Shown here piece by piece: positions 16,949 through 26,379 of a DNA stretch of 56,350 nucleotides. Source of the stretch: Pantoea sp. 18069 (lineage in GTDB: Bacteria; Pseudomonadota; Gammaproteobacteria; Burkholderiales; Burkholderiaceae_C); NCBI RefSeq assembly GCF_902706035.1, contig NZ_CACSJA010000034.1, positions 1-56,350 on the forward strand, given 5' to 3'. The translations under genes and the position numbers were made by a program. The notes beneath the pieces were generated by a model. That model was given only the letters and a program-made list of their open reading frames with translations, searched no databases and was not told where the DNA came from. Every line of letters starts with the position of its first letter. Position 1 is the stretch's first letter.

Positions 16949-18138
16949 CAGAAATTTCTAATTTTTTCCATTACCTTGGAGGGAAGCATTGTTGTAAAGC
17001 CATACAAACTCGAAACTTTACTCCGCCAGGAATGGTCCATTCCATAAATTTCTCGATAAGGAAAAATACCGGCGTTATCAATATCCGTGCTCGCACGAAA
17101 TGCATCATAAACAAATGTATCGCACCGATACTTACCCCTGATAGCCTTCCTTCTCCACCTAGGATCGTTGTAGTCTTTCATAACTGGTTCGGCAGTAGTA
17201 AATCCTGCTGTTATGGTGTAGTCCGCTCCTATCATATAGACTTGAGTAGCTCTGTAGACAACAGCTTGTTGCGCAGAAACTTTCATCCCCGCGAAACGAC
17301 TCTGATTTACATCACAATCATTAATCCAGCATGTTTTTATCATATGCCCAGGATATTTCGGATGAACAGTATCCCAGGCTTTCGAGCGAGACTTGAAGTT
17401 CTCCCAGCTATTTTTATAAACTTTATTATAACCTCGTTCATCAAGCACTTCTATTACAGAAGACCCATCCCACACACCTATATGCCCAGCCCAACCTAGA
17501 GACACATAATTTAAATCACGACCAACAATATCCCCAATATTTCTCGGGGGATTAACACCATCAGAAACACTTGAGAAATTTGCTGGAAAAGTACGGAGCG
17601 GAGTGGAGTTTCCGTTGTGATCAATGGAATACAAGATGACTTCGTGGACCTTACCATCTACCCATTCGGGCTTGCGTTCAATGTCCAGTTGAAAGCCATG
17701 AAACTGATGCGGACTGGCACATGTGGCGGGGACAGGGGTCTTGGAAGAACGATCTGCTATAACTCTGCCCAGAAACACTCCATCGTCACGCCTGGCCTGG
17801 ACTTCATTTTGGTATCCAGGGGCAGAAGGATTACAGGCCCAACCTGAATAAGTCCATGCAGAAGTTGAATCGACACCCCCCATACCCAGTGCGTACGCAC
17901 TGACAGGAGACACCATGAGCAATGACAAGAAAACCTTTCCAAATAGAATTTTGGTCGCTTCGGGGTTGCAATCAACACTTCGACGAACAAGGGGAACCAG
18001 GGAGGCCGATGCGGGGCTACCCGCCAAAGGCTTACGCCCAATCGTCTGGAATCTGCACTGCTCACGGCCTCGTCCGCGGGCATCGCTATGAAAATTGGAG
18101 GCTGTAAGCCTCAACGGACATTCTGATATCTGATACAT
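16948..18138 (-). CDS. Exported protein with a permuted NlpC/P60 (papain-like) domain
   Basis: 396 residues from an ATG at 18138 with an AAGGAG site 7 bases upstream; the frame opens further back without a good site. The hydrophobic export segment (LFGKVFLSLLMVSPVSAYA) comes late, at ~67-85. Next is a beta-rich module starting SAWTYSGWACNPSAPGYQNE with two cysteines, then a putative catalytic domain with histidine in AGHIGVWDGSSVIEVLDE and cysteine in GKYRCDTFVYDAFRAS. This His-before-Cys order is that of circularly permuted NlpC/P60 enzymes (YiiX/LRAT type), which cut peptidoglycan, amides or thioesters. Low GC and coupling to the next gene mark a transferred two-gene unit. The family call is moderate. 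Confidence 0.6.
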   Translation of the reverse strand: MYQISECPLRLTASNFHSDARGRGREQCRFQTIGRKPLAGSPASASLVPLVRRSVDCNPEATKILFGKVFLSLLMVSPVSAYALGMGGVDSTSAWTYSGWACNPSAPGYQNEVQARRDDGVFLGRVIADRSSKTPVPATCASPHQFHGFQLDIERKPEWVDGKVHEVILYSIDHNGNSTPLRTFPANFSSVSDGVNPPRNIGDIVGRDLNYVSLGWAGHIGVWDGSSVIEVLDERGYNKVYKNSWENFKSRSKAWDTVHPKYPGHMIKTCWINDCDVNQSRFAGMKVSAQQAVVYRATQVYMIGADYTITAGFTTAEPVMKDYNDPRWRRKAIRGKYRCDTFVYDAFRASTDIDNAGIFPYREIYGMDHSWRSKVSSLYGFTTMLPSKVMEKIRNF

Positions 18139-18411
18139 GATGTTCTCCTTTGCTCTCATAAAGCACAGACAAGAAACAACTGGCATCGACCGGAACACAT
18201 GGAAGATAATGTCAACCCGTCCCTTGACGATGCCGCGATCTGCGTGACCAGATACGGTTCCATGATAATTCCGGGAGCACCGCATTCATCCAGAAGACCA
18301 TGTCACGGCGGATGGATCACTCTGGCGATTTAGTCTGCAAATATTTCATGCGTATCCGGGGCAAGAAACAGATAATTCTTTTTCATTCATTGACAGAAGC
18401 ATTCATTCCCG

Positions 18412-18593
18412 GTCCGCGGGCCCGCCAGCGCCCGCTGGACGACACCCGCTACACACTCGACCACTTCCAGACCAAACTTTTGCGCCTGGCCGATGGCTTT
18501 CAGACCGCCGAAGGCGCACGCCGCGCGGCCCTGCGCCAGCAGCGCCTGCGCAACTTCTACGAAGCGTTTCCCAGCGATCTGGAGCATGGCTGA
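18412..18593 (+). pseudogene. 3' fragment of an HD-domain phosphohydrolase gene
   Basis: About 60 codons (RQRPLDDTRYTLDHFQTKLL, RLADGFQTAEGARRAALRQQ, RLRNFYEAF) match the conserved C-terminal tail of YedJ-like HD hydrolases. The HD domain itself is missing. The junction with low-GC sequence at ~18410 is sharp, so the gene was probably cut when the low-GC island arrived. Confidence 0.65.
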
Positions 18594-18715
18594 ACGCGAC
18601 ATTTCCCAGTGCTGTTGTGAAATAACTTTTCCTCATCTCTGAGCAACCAAGTGGAAGGACTGAAAGCCGAAATTCCCCGCATCATTGGCCCAACTACCCA
18701 GAGGCCAGTCACACC

Positions 18716-19870
18716 ATGAATTTCGAACTTTCCGAAGAACACCAGGCATTTGCCGATAGCGTCGCCCGTTTTGCCCAGGACAAGCTTGCGCCCGGGGCGC
18801 TCGAACGAGCCCATGCCAAGCACTACCCTTGGGAGACTGCGCAGTTGCTGGCCGAGCAGGGTCTGCTGGGCATTGCGTTTCCCGAAGAAGACGGCGGCCA
18901 GGGCGGTACGCTGATGCATGCGGTGCTCGCGATCCAGCAGATTGCGCTGGCCTGCCCGAAAAGCGCGGACATCGTTCAGGCCGGCAATTTCGGGCCCATC
19001 CGCACGTTTGTCGAATACGCGACGCCGGAGCAGAAGGCGCGTTTCCTGCCCGACCTGCTCGCCGGAAAAAAGCTCATTTCTCTGGGCATGAGCGAGCCCG
19101 ATGCGGGTTCGGCCGCGACCGAACTCAAGACCAGTGCCGTGGAAGACGGCGACAGCTATGTGATCAACGGCTCCAAGGTGTTCTCCACCCACAGTCCCGA
19201 GGCCGAGCTGTTTCTGGTCTATGTGCGCTTTGGCCCGGGCGTCGGCGGCATCGGTTCGGTGCTGGTCGAGAAAGGCACGCCGGGCTTTGTCGTCGGCACG
19301 CCATCGGGCTTCATGAACGGCGAGCAATGGTCGCAGCTGTACTTCGAGAACTGCCGCATCCCCAAGGCCAATCTGCTGCTGGGCCCGGGCGGGTTCAAGA
19401 AGCAGATTTCGGGCTTCAATGTCGAGCGTCTGGGCAATTCGGCGCGCGCGCTGGCCCTGGGCCGCTATGCGTTCAACCAGGCGCGCGAGCATGCGCTGAT
19501 CCGCAAGCAGTTCGGCCGCGAGCTGTGCGAGTTCCAGGGCTTGCAGTGGAAGTTCGCCGAGATGTGGATGAAGCTGGAGCAGGCGCAACTGCTACTCTAC
19601 AAGGCGGCGCTCGAAGGCGAGCATGGCCTGCCTAGCGCGCAGAGCACGGCCATGGCCAAGCTGGCCTGTAATCTCGCGGGCTGGGAAGCGTCGAACGAGG
19701 CCATGCAGGTCATGGGCGGCATGGGCTTCAGCCAGGAAGCGCTGGTCGAGTACTGCGTGCGCCGCACCCGCGGCTGGATGATTGCCGGCGGCTCGATCGA
19801 GATGCTCAAGAACCGCATCGCCGAGGGCGTGTTCGGCCGGACTTTCTCCCAGCGCCCCGCAAAGGCCTGA
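18716..19870 (+). CDS. Acyl-CoA dehydrogenase
   Basis: 384 residues, full-length. N-terminal domain MNFELSEEHQAFADSVARFA with LGIAFPEEDGGQGG; signature LGMSEPDAGSAATELKTSA; flavin-binding NGSKVFSTHSPEAELFLVYV; C-terminal domain IRKQFGRELCEFQGLQWKFAEM, QVMGGMGFSQEALVEYCVRR and GGSIEMLKNRIAEGVFGR. It uses FAD to desaturate an acyl-CoA in the cytoplasm. First gene of the second CoA operon; the next start follows its stop directly. Closest in role to the genes at 10178-12558, but it looks like a self-sufficient homotetramer. Confidence 0.93.
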   Translation: MNFELSEEHQAFADSVARFAQDKLAPGALERAHAKHYPWETAQLLAEQGLLGIAFPEEDGGQGGTLMHAVLAIQQIALACPKSADIVQAGNFGPIRTFVEYATPEQKARFLPDLLAGKKLISLGMSEPDAGSAATELKTSAVEDGDSYVINGSKVFSTHSPEAELFLVYVRFGPGVGGIGSVLVEKGTPGFVVGTPSGFMNGEQWSQLYFENCRIPKANLLLGPGGFKKQISGFNVERLGNSARALALGRYAFNQAREHALIRKQFGRELCEFQGLQWKFAEMWMKLEQAQLLLYKAALEGEHGLPSAQSTAMAKLACNLAGWEASNEAMQVMGGMGFSQEALVEYCVRRTRGWMIAGGSIEMLKNRIAEGVFGRTFSQRPAKA

Positions 19871-19872
19871 AC

Positions 19873-22014
19873 ATGTACGCAGCGTCCGCCCCAGCCGTTC
19901 CCATCCCCCACAAGAAATCCGACATGCCTTTGCCTTCTTCCTCCTCCGCCTCCATATGCCAGGCACTGCTGTATCCCAAGAGCATTGCGCTGGTCGGCGC
20001 TTCCGATGACGTGAAGAAGACCGGCGGGCGGCCGCTGCAGTTCATGCGCCGCTCGGGCTTCGCGGGCACGATCTATCCGATCAACCCCAACCGCGCGCAG
20101 GTACAGGGAGAGAAAGCCTGGCCCAGCCTGGCCGCTCTGCCCGAAGTGCCAGAGCATGTGTTCGTGCTCTCGCCCACCGACTCCGTCGTGCCCACGGTGC
20201 AGGAATGCGCTGACCTGGGCGTGAAGCTGGTGACCATCCTGGCCAGCGGTTTTTCGGAGTCGGGTGCCGAAGGCGTGGCGCGTGAAGACGCGCTGCGCGC
20301 CATCGCCCGGAAATCCGGCATACGCATCCTGGGCCCGAGCAGCCTGGGCGTCGTGAACCCGGGCAATGGCCTGATGCTCACGGCCAACGCGGCGTTTGCC
20401 GAACCCGACATGCCCAGGGGCAATGTGTTTGTCGCCTCGCACAGCGGCAGCATGATTGGCGCGCTGGTGTCGCGCGGCAAGGCGCGGGGCGTGGGCTTTG
20501 CGGGCCTGGTGTCGGTAGGCAGCGAAGTCGATCTGAGCGTGGGCGAAATCTGCGCGGCCACGCTCGACGACCCGGCGATCCAGGGCTATGTGCTGTTTCT
20601 CGAAAGCCTGCGCCATGGCGATGCGATCCAGGCGTTTGCGCGCGAAGCCGCGAAACGCGGCAAGCCCGTGGTCGCCTACAAGCTGGGGCGCTCGAGCGCC
20701 GCCGCCGAAATGGCCGCGACGCACACCGGCGCGCTGGCGGGTGAAGACGATATCGCCGACGCTTTCCTCAAGGACCTGGGCGTGGTGCGCGTGGAAATGC
20801 TCGAAACCCTGTTCGAGGTGTTTCCGCTGGCACGCAAGATCCCTCTGGCGCAAAAAACCGGCAAGCGCGTGGGCGTGGTGACCACGACCGGCGGCGGCGC
20901 GGCGATGGTGGTCGACCAGCTCGGCATTCGCGATGTCACGGTGCAGCCGGTCTCGGCCGCAACGCTGGCCAAGCTCCAGGCGGCCAACATCCCCGGCAGC
21001 GCGGGCCGCGTGCTCGACCTGACGCTGGCCGGCACCAAGTACGAAGTCATGAAGAAGGCGCTCGACATCCTGCTCGAGGCACCCGAGTTCGACATGGTCG
21101 TGGCGGTCGTGGGATCGTCGGCGCGCTTCAACCCCGACCTGGCCGTCAAGCCCATCATGGACAGCGCCCACCACGCCAAGCCGCTGCTGGCCATGCTGGT
21201 GCCCGATGCGCCCGAGGCGCTGGCCCAGCTCACGCAGGCGCAAATCCCCTGCTTCCGTTCGCCCGAAGCCTGCGCCGACGCAATCGCTTCGGTGTTCGCG
21301 CGCCGCATGCCGGGCACACCAGCCACGGTGCGCGCGCCGGCAGGCCACGGCCAGACGCCCGCCCCGGCGCTGAACGAAGCCCAGGCCTACGAGCTGCTCG
21401 ACACGCTGGACGTGCCGCATGCGCCCGCGGCGACGTTCGACATCGCCTCGCCGCCGGCCACGCTGGCGTTCGACTACCCCGTGGTCGCCAAGGTCTGCTC
21501 GGCGCAGATTCCGCACAAGACCGAAGTCGGCGGCGTGGTGCTGGGCATTCAGAACGCGCAGCAGCTGGCCGAAGCGTTTGCCACGCTGCGGCGCAACCTC
21601 GCCGAACGTGCACCGGGAATCCCCTGCGACCAGGTGCTGGTGCAGCCCATGCGCCGCGGCCTGACCGAAGTGCTGGTCGGCTACCGCGTCGACGCCGATG
21701 CGGGCCCCATCATCATGCTGGCCGCGGGCGGCATCTGGGCCGAAGTCATGCGCGACCGCAGCATACGCCTGGCGCCCGTGAGCGTGGCGACGGCGCGCGA
21801 GATGATAGGCGAAGTCAAGATGCTGCAGACGGTGTCGGGCCTGCGCGGCAAGGCCAGGGGCGACCTGGAAGCCCTGGCCCAGGCCATCGCCAACTTGTCC
21901 CAGCTCGCGCTGCGGCCCGAACTGCAGGTCAGCGAAGCCGAAGTCAACCCGCTGATGCTCATGCCCGAAGGCCAGGGCGTGATGGCCGTGGATGCATTGA
22001 TCCTCAAGCACTGA
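19873..22014 (+). CDS. NDP-forming acyl-CoA synthetase (acetate-CoA ligase family)
   Basis: 713 residues from 19873; an in-frame ATG at 19924 (MPLPSSSSAS) gives a start more like the family and is an equal candidate. CoA-binding domain SIALVGASDDVKKTGGRPLQ; phospho-His segment MAATHTGALAGEDD; ligase domain VGVVTTTGGGAAMVVDQLGI; C-terminal ATP-grasp with VAKVCSAQIPHKTEVGGVVL and EAEVNPLML. A paralogue in domain order of the enzyme at 7028-9184. It converts an acid, ATP and CoA to acyl-CoA, ADP and phosphate. It lies between an acyl-CoA dehydrogenase and a hydrolase, so likely activates the substrate that these process. Confidence 0.9.
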   Translation: MYAASAPAVPIPHKKSDMPLPSSSSASICQALLYPKSIALVGASDDVKKTGGRPLQFMRRSGFAGTIYPINPNRAQVQGEKAWPSLAALPEVPEHVFVLSPTDSVVPTVQECADLGVKLVTILASGFSESGAEGVAREDALRAIARKSGIRILGPSSLGVVNPGNGLMLTANAAFAEPDMPRGNVFVASHSGSMIGALVSRGKARGVGFAGLVSVGSEVDLSVGEICAATLDDPAIQGYVLFLESLRHGDAIQAFAREAAKRGKPVVAYKLGRSSAAAEMAATHTGALAGEDDIADAFLKDLGVVRVEMLETLFEVFPLARKIPLAQKTGKRVGVVTTTGGGAAMVVDQLGIRDVTVQPVSAATLAKLQAANIPGSAGRVLDLTLAGTKYEVMKKALDILLEAPEFDMVVAVVGSSARFNPDLAVKPIMDSAHHAKPLLAMLVPDAPEALAQLTQAQIPCFRSPEACADAIASVFARRMPGTPATVRAPAGHGQTPAPALNEAQAYELLDTLDVPHAPAATFDIASPPATLAFDYPVVAKVCSAQIPHKTEVGGVVLGIQNAQQLAEAFATLRRNLAERAPGIPCDQVLVQPMRRGLTEVLVGYRVDADAGPIIMLAAGGIWAEVMRDRSIRLAPVSVATAREMIGEVKMLQTVSGLRGKARGDLEALAQAIANLSQLALRPELQVSEAEVNPLMLMPEGQGVMAVDALILKH

Positions 22015-22031
22015 GAGAAGGCCCTGCTGCG

Positions 22032-22922
22032 ATGAACTTTCCTCCCGCTGAAGTCGAAGCCGCCGCCGCGCTGATCGCCGAGTGCGACAGCCGCGCAACC
22101 CACCATGTGCTCCAGCTGGGCGGCTGCGAAACGCGCTGGCGGATCTGGGGAGAAGGCACGCCGCTGCTGCTGATCCACGGCGGCCATGGCGCATGGACGC
22201 ACTGGATACGCAATATCGAAGCGCTGTCAGCCCGGTTCCGCGTGATCGTGCCCGACCTTGCGGGCTTTGGCGACTCTGCGGACTTCGCCCAAGCCGCCCA
22301 TGCGCCCGAACGCACGGAGCTGCTGATCGAAAGCCTGCGTCTGGGCGTGGAGCATCTCGTGCCCGAAGGTGGGATGCATCTCGCGGGCTTTTCGTTTGGC
22401 GGCGCCGTCGCCGGCCTGCTCGCGCCGCGCCTGCCCCGGCTGCAGCGCCTGGCCTTGCTCGGCTGCGGCGGCCACGGCGGCGCACGCCGCGAAAAAGCGC
22501 CCTTGCGCGACTGGCGCGCCCACGAAGGTGTGCCGCGCTGGCAGGCGCTGCAGCAGAACGTCGAGGCCTTCATGCTGTCGGGCCCCGCCGATGCGCTCGC
22601 GCTGTACGTGCATGGCCACGCCTGCGAGCGCACGCGCTTTCGCAGCAAGGCGATTTCGCGCAGCCCGCTGCTGCTGCAGGCATTGCAGGACTTCGACAAG
22701 CCGGTGCTGATGGTCTGGGGCGAGGACGATGTCACCGCCGTTCCAGCCGAAGCCGCGCAGACGCTGGCCCAGCACAAGCCCGCGCGCGACTGGACCATTC
22801 TTGCGGGCGCAGGCCACTGGGTGCAGTATGAACGGTCCGATGCGATCAACACGCTGCTGGCCAGCTGGCTACCCCGCATTCATTCGCCGTCGGGCACAGG
22901 ACTCGATTCGCGCTGCACATAG
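22032..22922 (+). CDS. Alpha/beta hydrolase
   Basis: 296 residues with the complete triad: nucleophile elbow AGFSFGGAVAG (Ser), acid in MVWGEDDVTAVP (Asp) and histidine in GAGHWVQYE; oxyanion segment LLLIHGGHGAWTHW. No signal peptide, so cytoplasmic. Similar to the meta-cleavage hydrolase/esterase branch; it may cleave a C-C bond, ester or CoA thioester in the operon's pathway. Its last 43 bases overlap the end of the convergent GGDEF-EAL gene. Confidence 0.88.
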   Translation: MNFPPAEVEAAAALIAECDSRATHHVLQLGGCETRWRIWGEGTPLLLIHGGHGAWTHWIRNIEALSARFRVIVPDLAGFGDSADFAQAAHAPERTELLIESLRLGVEHLVPEGGMHLAGFSFGGAVAGLLAPRLPRLQRLALLGCGGHGGARREKAPLRDWRAHEGVPRWQALQQNVEAFMLSGPADALALYVHGHACERTRFRSKAISRSPLLLQALQDFDKPVLMVWGEDDVTAVPAEAAQTLAQHKPARDWTILAGAGHWVQYERSDAINTLLASWLPRIHSPSGTGLDSRCT

Positions 22923-25717
22923 TCCAGAAAATCCGCCTCCGAAAGCGGCTTGGCAAACAGGTAGCCCTGAAAGTGCCGGCACCGTTTCGCGAGCAGGGAT
23001 TCATGCTGCGCGCTCGTTTCAATGCCTTCCGCGAGCACCTGCAGACCCAGGCTTTCACCCAGGGAAATAATCGTCGCGACAATCGATGCATCGAAGGTGC
23101 TCGTCACCACGTCGCGAATGAAGGATTGATCGATCTTGAGCTGGTCCAGCGGCAGGCGCTTGAGGTAATTCAGCGAGGAGTAGCCGGTGCCAAAATCATC
23201 CAGAGAAAAGTAGACTCCCATGGACTTGAGCGCTCCCATCTTTTCGGCAATTTCATCCGCATCCTGCGCGAAAATGCTTTCCGTGATTTCCAGCTCGAGC
23301 ATGAACGGATTGATATGACTCGACTCGATGATGGCGATGGTCTGCGCGAGAAAATCAGGATGGTGAAACTGCTTTGCGCTGACATTCGCGGCCAGCCGCA
23401 GCTGTGACAGCTTCGCATCCTTGCTCCAGGCATGCAGGGTCTCGCAGGTACGCTGCAGAACCCATTGTCCGAGCTGAAAAATGAAGCCGCTTTTCTCGGC
23501 GATATCAATGAATACCGAAGGCGGGATCAGGCCCTTCTCCGGATGCCGCCAGCGGCACAACGCTTCGGCGCCTGTGACGCGGCCATGCATGTCGACCTGC
23601 GGCTGGTACACCAGATAAAACTCATCCGAGTACAGCCCGACACGCATATCGTGCTCCAGCCCCACACGCTCGGCAATCACTTTCTGCAACTGCCGATCAA
23701 AGAATTTATAGGTATTTCGTCCATCGTTCTTGGCGTGGAACATCGCGGAGTCGGCACCACTGACGATCTCATCCATGGACTTCTTGCTGGCATCGAAGAA
23801 TGCGACACCGATGCTCGCGGAAACATAATGCTCGCGCGATGCAAACGACATGGGCGCGGAAATCTCGCGCAAAATGCGCTGGCAAATCCTCTCCGCCGCA
23901 TTTCGGGCCAGCTCGAAATCCGTGCCCAGCCGGTTCAGGACGACGACCAGTTCATCGCCACCGAATCTCGCCACCATATGTTGCGGGCCTATGGCCTGGC
24001 TGGTCCGCGACGCCACGTGTTTGAGCACCTCGTCACCGCATTGATGACCCCAATGGTCATTGATGAGTTTCAGGTTGTCGATATCGATCATCAGCACCGC
24101 ACCAAATCCGTCGAGCGCGCTGCATTGTTCTATCAGTCGCGGAGCGACCTCGAGGAAATTGCCGCGATTGGGCAGGCCGGTCAACACATCGAAATACGCC
24201 AGCTGATGGACCTGCTGCTCGGCGCGCGTTCGCTCGGTGATATCGCGCGACAAGACAATGAAATTGGGCGGCATTCCAGCCACGCGCTGCTTGCGCGCAA
24301 CGGACAACTCGAAGCAGCGCGTGTCGCCGCCAACGTCTATCTTGATGCGATTGCCGGTACTGCGCCCCATCAAGTGCGCCTCCCGGATCGAGTCGTACAG
24401 CATTTTCGCGGCCTTGGGCGGCAGCACGTCCCAGACGGTCTTGTCCAGCACGTCGTCCACAGGCATGTTCAGGCTGGCCTGGTTGCTGGTCCGGACCGCG
24501 AGGTAGCGGGCATCGAGATCCATCTCGAACAACAGATCGGGAATGGCATCGAGCGTATCGTTGAGGTCCGCCGTGATTCCGCGCAGGTTGGCCGTCATTT
24601 CAACGGCCAGTGCCTTGGCACGCTCGCGCGACGTCAACAGCAAAAACAAGATGACGCCCAGAGAAAAGCTCAGAAGAATGCCGGTCGAAGCGATCCAGTG
24701 GTGGGTCGAAGTCTGGTTCCTGGCGACGTAGGCTTGCGTTGGCGTGATCCTGAAATACCATTTCCGCCCGCCGAAGTCGACGTAATCTGCCCGCGAAAAT
24801 CTGGTTTCCTCGAGATGCCGGCCCTCGAGCATCGCGCCGTTGAGAAAGCGATGGGCGATCGCCGCGTCATCGAAGGCTTCCTTTTCGTAGAAAGCCAGCT
24901 CCAAACCCGGTGCGAGGTTTTTCGCGATGGGCTGGAACACATCGACCAGGCGAAACGGAAGGTCTACCCAGCCGCGCACCATCTCCTCGCTGCCGATGTC
25001 CATTCGGCCCGGCATGTAGATGGCCAGGTAAAGAACGAATCCCGCCACATTCTTGCCCGGCGCATCCTGCACCAGCGTCAATTTCTGCGAGGCGATCAGG
25101 TCCCCGGTCTCGCCGGCCAGCTTGGCGGAGTTCCTGGCCTCCTCCACGGAAAAAATATCAAATCCAATGGTTTTCTCATTGCCCTCCCTGGGCTCCATGA
25201 AGATGATGGGTGCATACACCGCCCTGGACCCCAGGGGTTTTATTTGGTAGGAATTGCTGCCTTGCTCGCTACGCAGCAGCGCCTTGGCGCGTGCTTCAGC
25301 GTTTTTTCCCGTGACCAGCCTGGCAAATCCGACGCCTTGCAGACCCGGGGAAATGGAGTGCAGATTCAAGGATGTCACGAAAATCTTGAATTCGTCCGAA
25401 GTGACATTTTCGGATCCATCGATAAATCCCTTGACGCTTCGGGCGATCAATTCAAAGCTGTTGAATTGATTTTCGAGCAGGTATTTGATGTGGCTGCTTT
25501 CGAGCGTGATCGCCGAACGCAGATCCTGATTGACCAGCTGATTTCTTGACAGCCAATAAAGCGCAGGAATAAGCGCCGCCACCAATGCCGCGAACACCGC
25601 GACAGCCAGCGCCTTGGCATTGAAAGCAGGACGGGTTTCGAAGAAATCCCCCCGGTCATTCTTTTTTTCGGCCCCCCTGTGTCTGGAAGCTGCTGCGCGA
25701 GATTTCACTGAGGGCAT
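22880..25717 (-). CDS. Membrane cyclic-di-GMP enzyme: CHASE-PAS-GGDEF-EAL
   Basis: 945 residues. First membrane span ~36-57; periplasmic CHASE sensor (~65-335; LQGVGFARLVTGKNAEARAK); second span ~339-360 (STGILLSFSLGVILFLLL); PAS domain ~385-495; GGDEF domain with RFGGDELVVVL near 586; EAL domain from ~700 with EALCRWRHPEKGL, LELEITESIF and LDDFGTGYSSLNYL. The cyclase motif is GGDEL, one conservative change from GGDEF. All main EAL residues are present, so phosphodiesterase activity is likely and cyclase activity possible. Senses an external ligand and the cytoplasmic state, and sets c-di-GMP level. Confidence 0.94.
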   Translation of the reverse strand: MPSVKSRAAASRHRGAEKKNDRGDFFETRPAFNAKALAVAVFAALVAALIPALYWLSRNQLVNQDLRSAITLESSHIKYLLENQFNSFELIARSVKGFIDGSENVTSDEFKIFVTSLNLHSISPGLQGVGFARLVTGKNAEARAKALLRSEQGSNSYQIKPLGSRAVYAPIIFMEPREGNEKTIGFDIFSVEEARNSAKLAGETGDLIASQKLTLVQDAPGKNVAGFVLYLAIYMPGRMDIGSEEMVRGWVDLPFRLVDVFQPIAKNLAPGLELAFYEKEAFDDAAIAHRFLNGAMLEGRHLEETRFSRADYVDFGGRKWYFRITPTQAYVARNQTSTHHWIASTGILLSFSLGVILFLLLTSRERAKALAVEMTANLRGITADLNDTLDAIPDLLFEMDLDARYLAVRTSNQASLNMPVDDVLDKTVWDVLPPKAAKMLYDSIREAHLMGRSTGNRIKIDVGGDTRCFELSVARKQRVAGMPPNFIVLSRDITERTRAEQQVHQLAYFDVLTGLPNRGNFLEVAPRLIEQCSALDGFGAVLMIDIDNLKLINDHWGHQCGDEVLKHVASRTSQAIGPQHMVARFGGDELVVVLNRLGTDFELARNAAERICQRILREISAPMSFASREHYVSASIGVAFFDASKKSMDEIVSGADSAMFHAKNDGRNTYKFFDRQLQKVIAERVGLEHDMRVGLYSDEFYLVYQPQVDMHGRVTGAEALCRWRHPEKGLIPPSVFIDIAEKSGFIFQLGQWVLQRTCETLHAWSKDAKLSQLRLAANVSAKQFHHPDFLAQTIAIIESSHINPFMLELEITESIFAQDADEIAEKMGALKSMGVYFSLDDFGTGYSSLNYLKRLPLDQLKIDQSFIRDVVTSTFDASIVATIISLGESLGLQVLAEGIETSAQHESLLAKRCRHFQGYLFAKPLSEADFLDYVQRESSPVPDGE

Positions 25718-25889
25718 CCTCCCTGGTCAGACGATGGCTTCATGGCACCCGGCATGGCCCAATGTTTTCCGTGAAGCTCCATGTTAAGGGAATCCACCAT
25801 ATGTCCGTCATTTTGTTGGTGGCTTCTCGCTATCGGAGAATGATTTCTCATGCTTCAGGTAGTAGCCTGCACAACGTTGGTGCACGGCT

Positions 25890-26300
25890 TCACCGGATCG
25901 GCTTCAGATTGACCAGTTCCTGGGCGCGCAATGCCGTCATCCGCAGGTGGCATGCATTGGCCGCGACGCGCGCCAGGCTGCCGCCGTCCGGGTCGTGGTA
26001 GAAGTCGCAATTCGCGTCGCGGTACTGGATCCACAGCCGCTGTGCGGACTGCAGCTGTTTCCTGCGCGCCGGTGTGAGGTCTGACACCAGTGCCTGAAAA
26101 GCCGCATTGAGGCGCCGGTCCTGGCGGCCATGCTCGGCCACGATGCACTCGATCATCGGCAGCGTGACGCCGCCGGCCTTTTCCATGCAGGCCGCATATT
26201 GGGGGGACAGCTCGGGGTCTTGTGCCAGCGCGGGGAGTGCGCCGGCCGCACTGGCGAGCGCCGCAACGAGGAGGCGCAGTAAAGACAAGGTGGATCGCAT
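25890..26300 (-). CDS. Small exported LprI/DUF1311-type protein
   Basis: 136 residues from the ATG at 26300, chosen because the signal peptide starts there (MRSTLSLLRLLVAALASAAG...LPALAQ); an in-frame ATG at 26342 is less likely. The mature part has the pattern of the lysozyme-inhibitor LprI N-terminal family: CMEKAGGVTLPMIECIVAEH, RLNAAFQALVSDL, LQSAQRLWIQYRDANCDFY and a final cysteine in NACHLRMTALRAQEL. Four cysteines suggest periplasmic disulfides. It sits between two c-di-GMP genes, with no evidence of a shared task. Confidence 0.8.
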   Translation of the reverse strand: MRSTLSLLRLLVAALASAAGALPALAQDPELSPQYAACMEKAGGVTLPMIECIVAEHGRQDRRLNAAFQALVSDLTPARRKQLQSAQRLWIQYRDANCDFYHDPDGGSLARVAANACHLRMTALRAQELVNLKPIR

Positions 26301-26379
26301 AGGTAGCCCCAGTTTGACGGATATCCTGACCGCGCGCTGCAAGACATTGGCGCAAAATGCGCGGCAGGAACGCTGCGCT

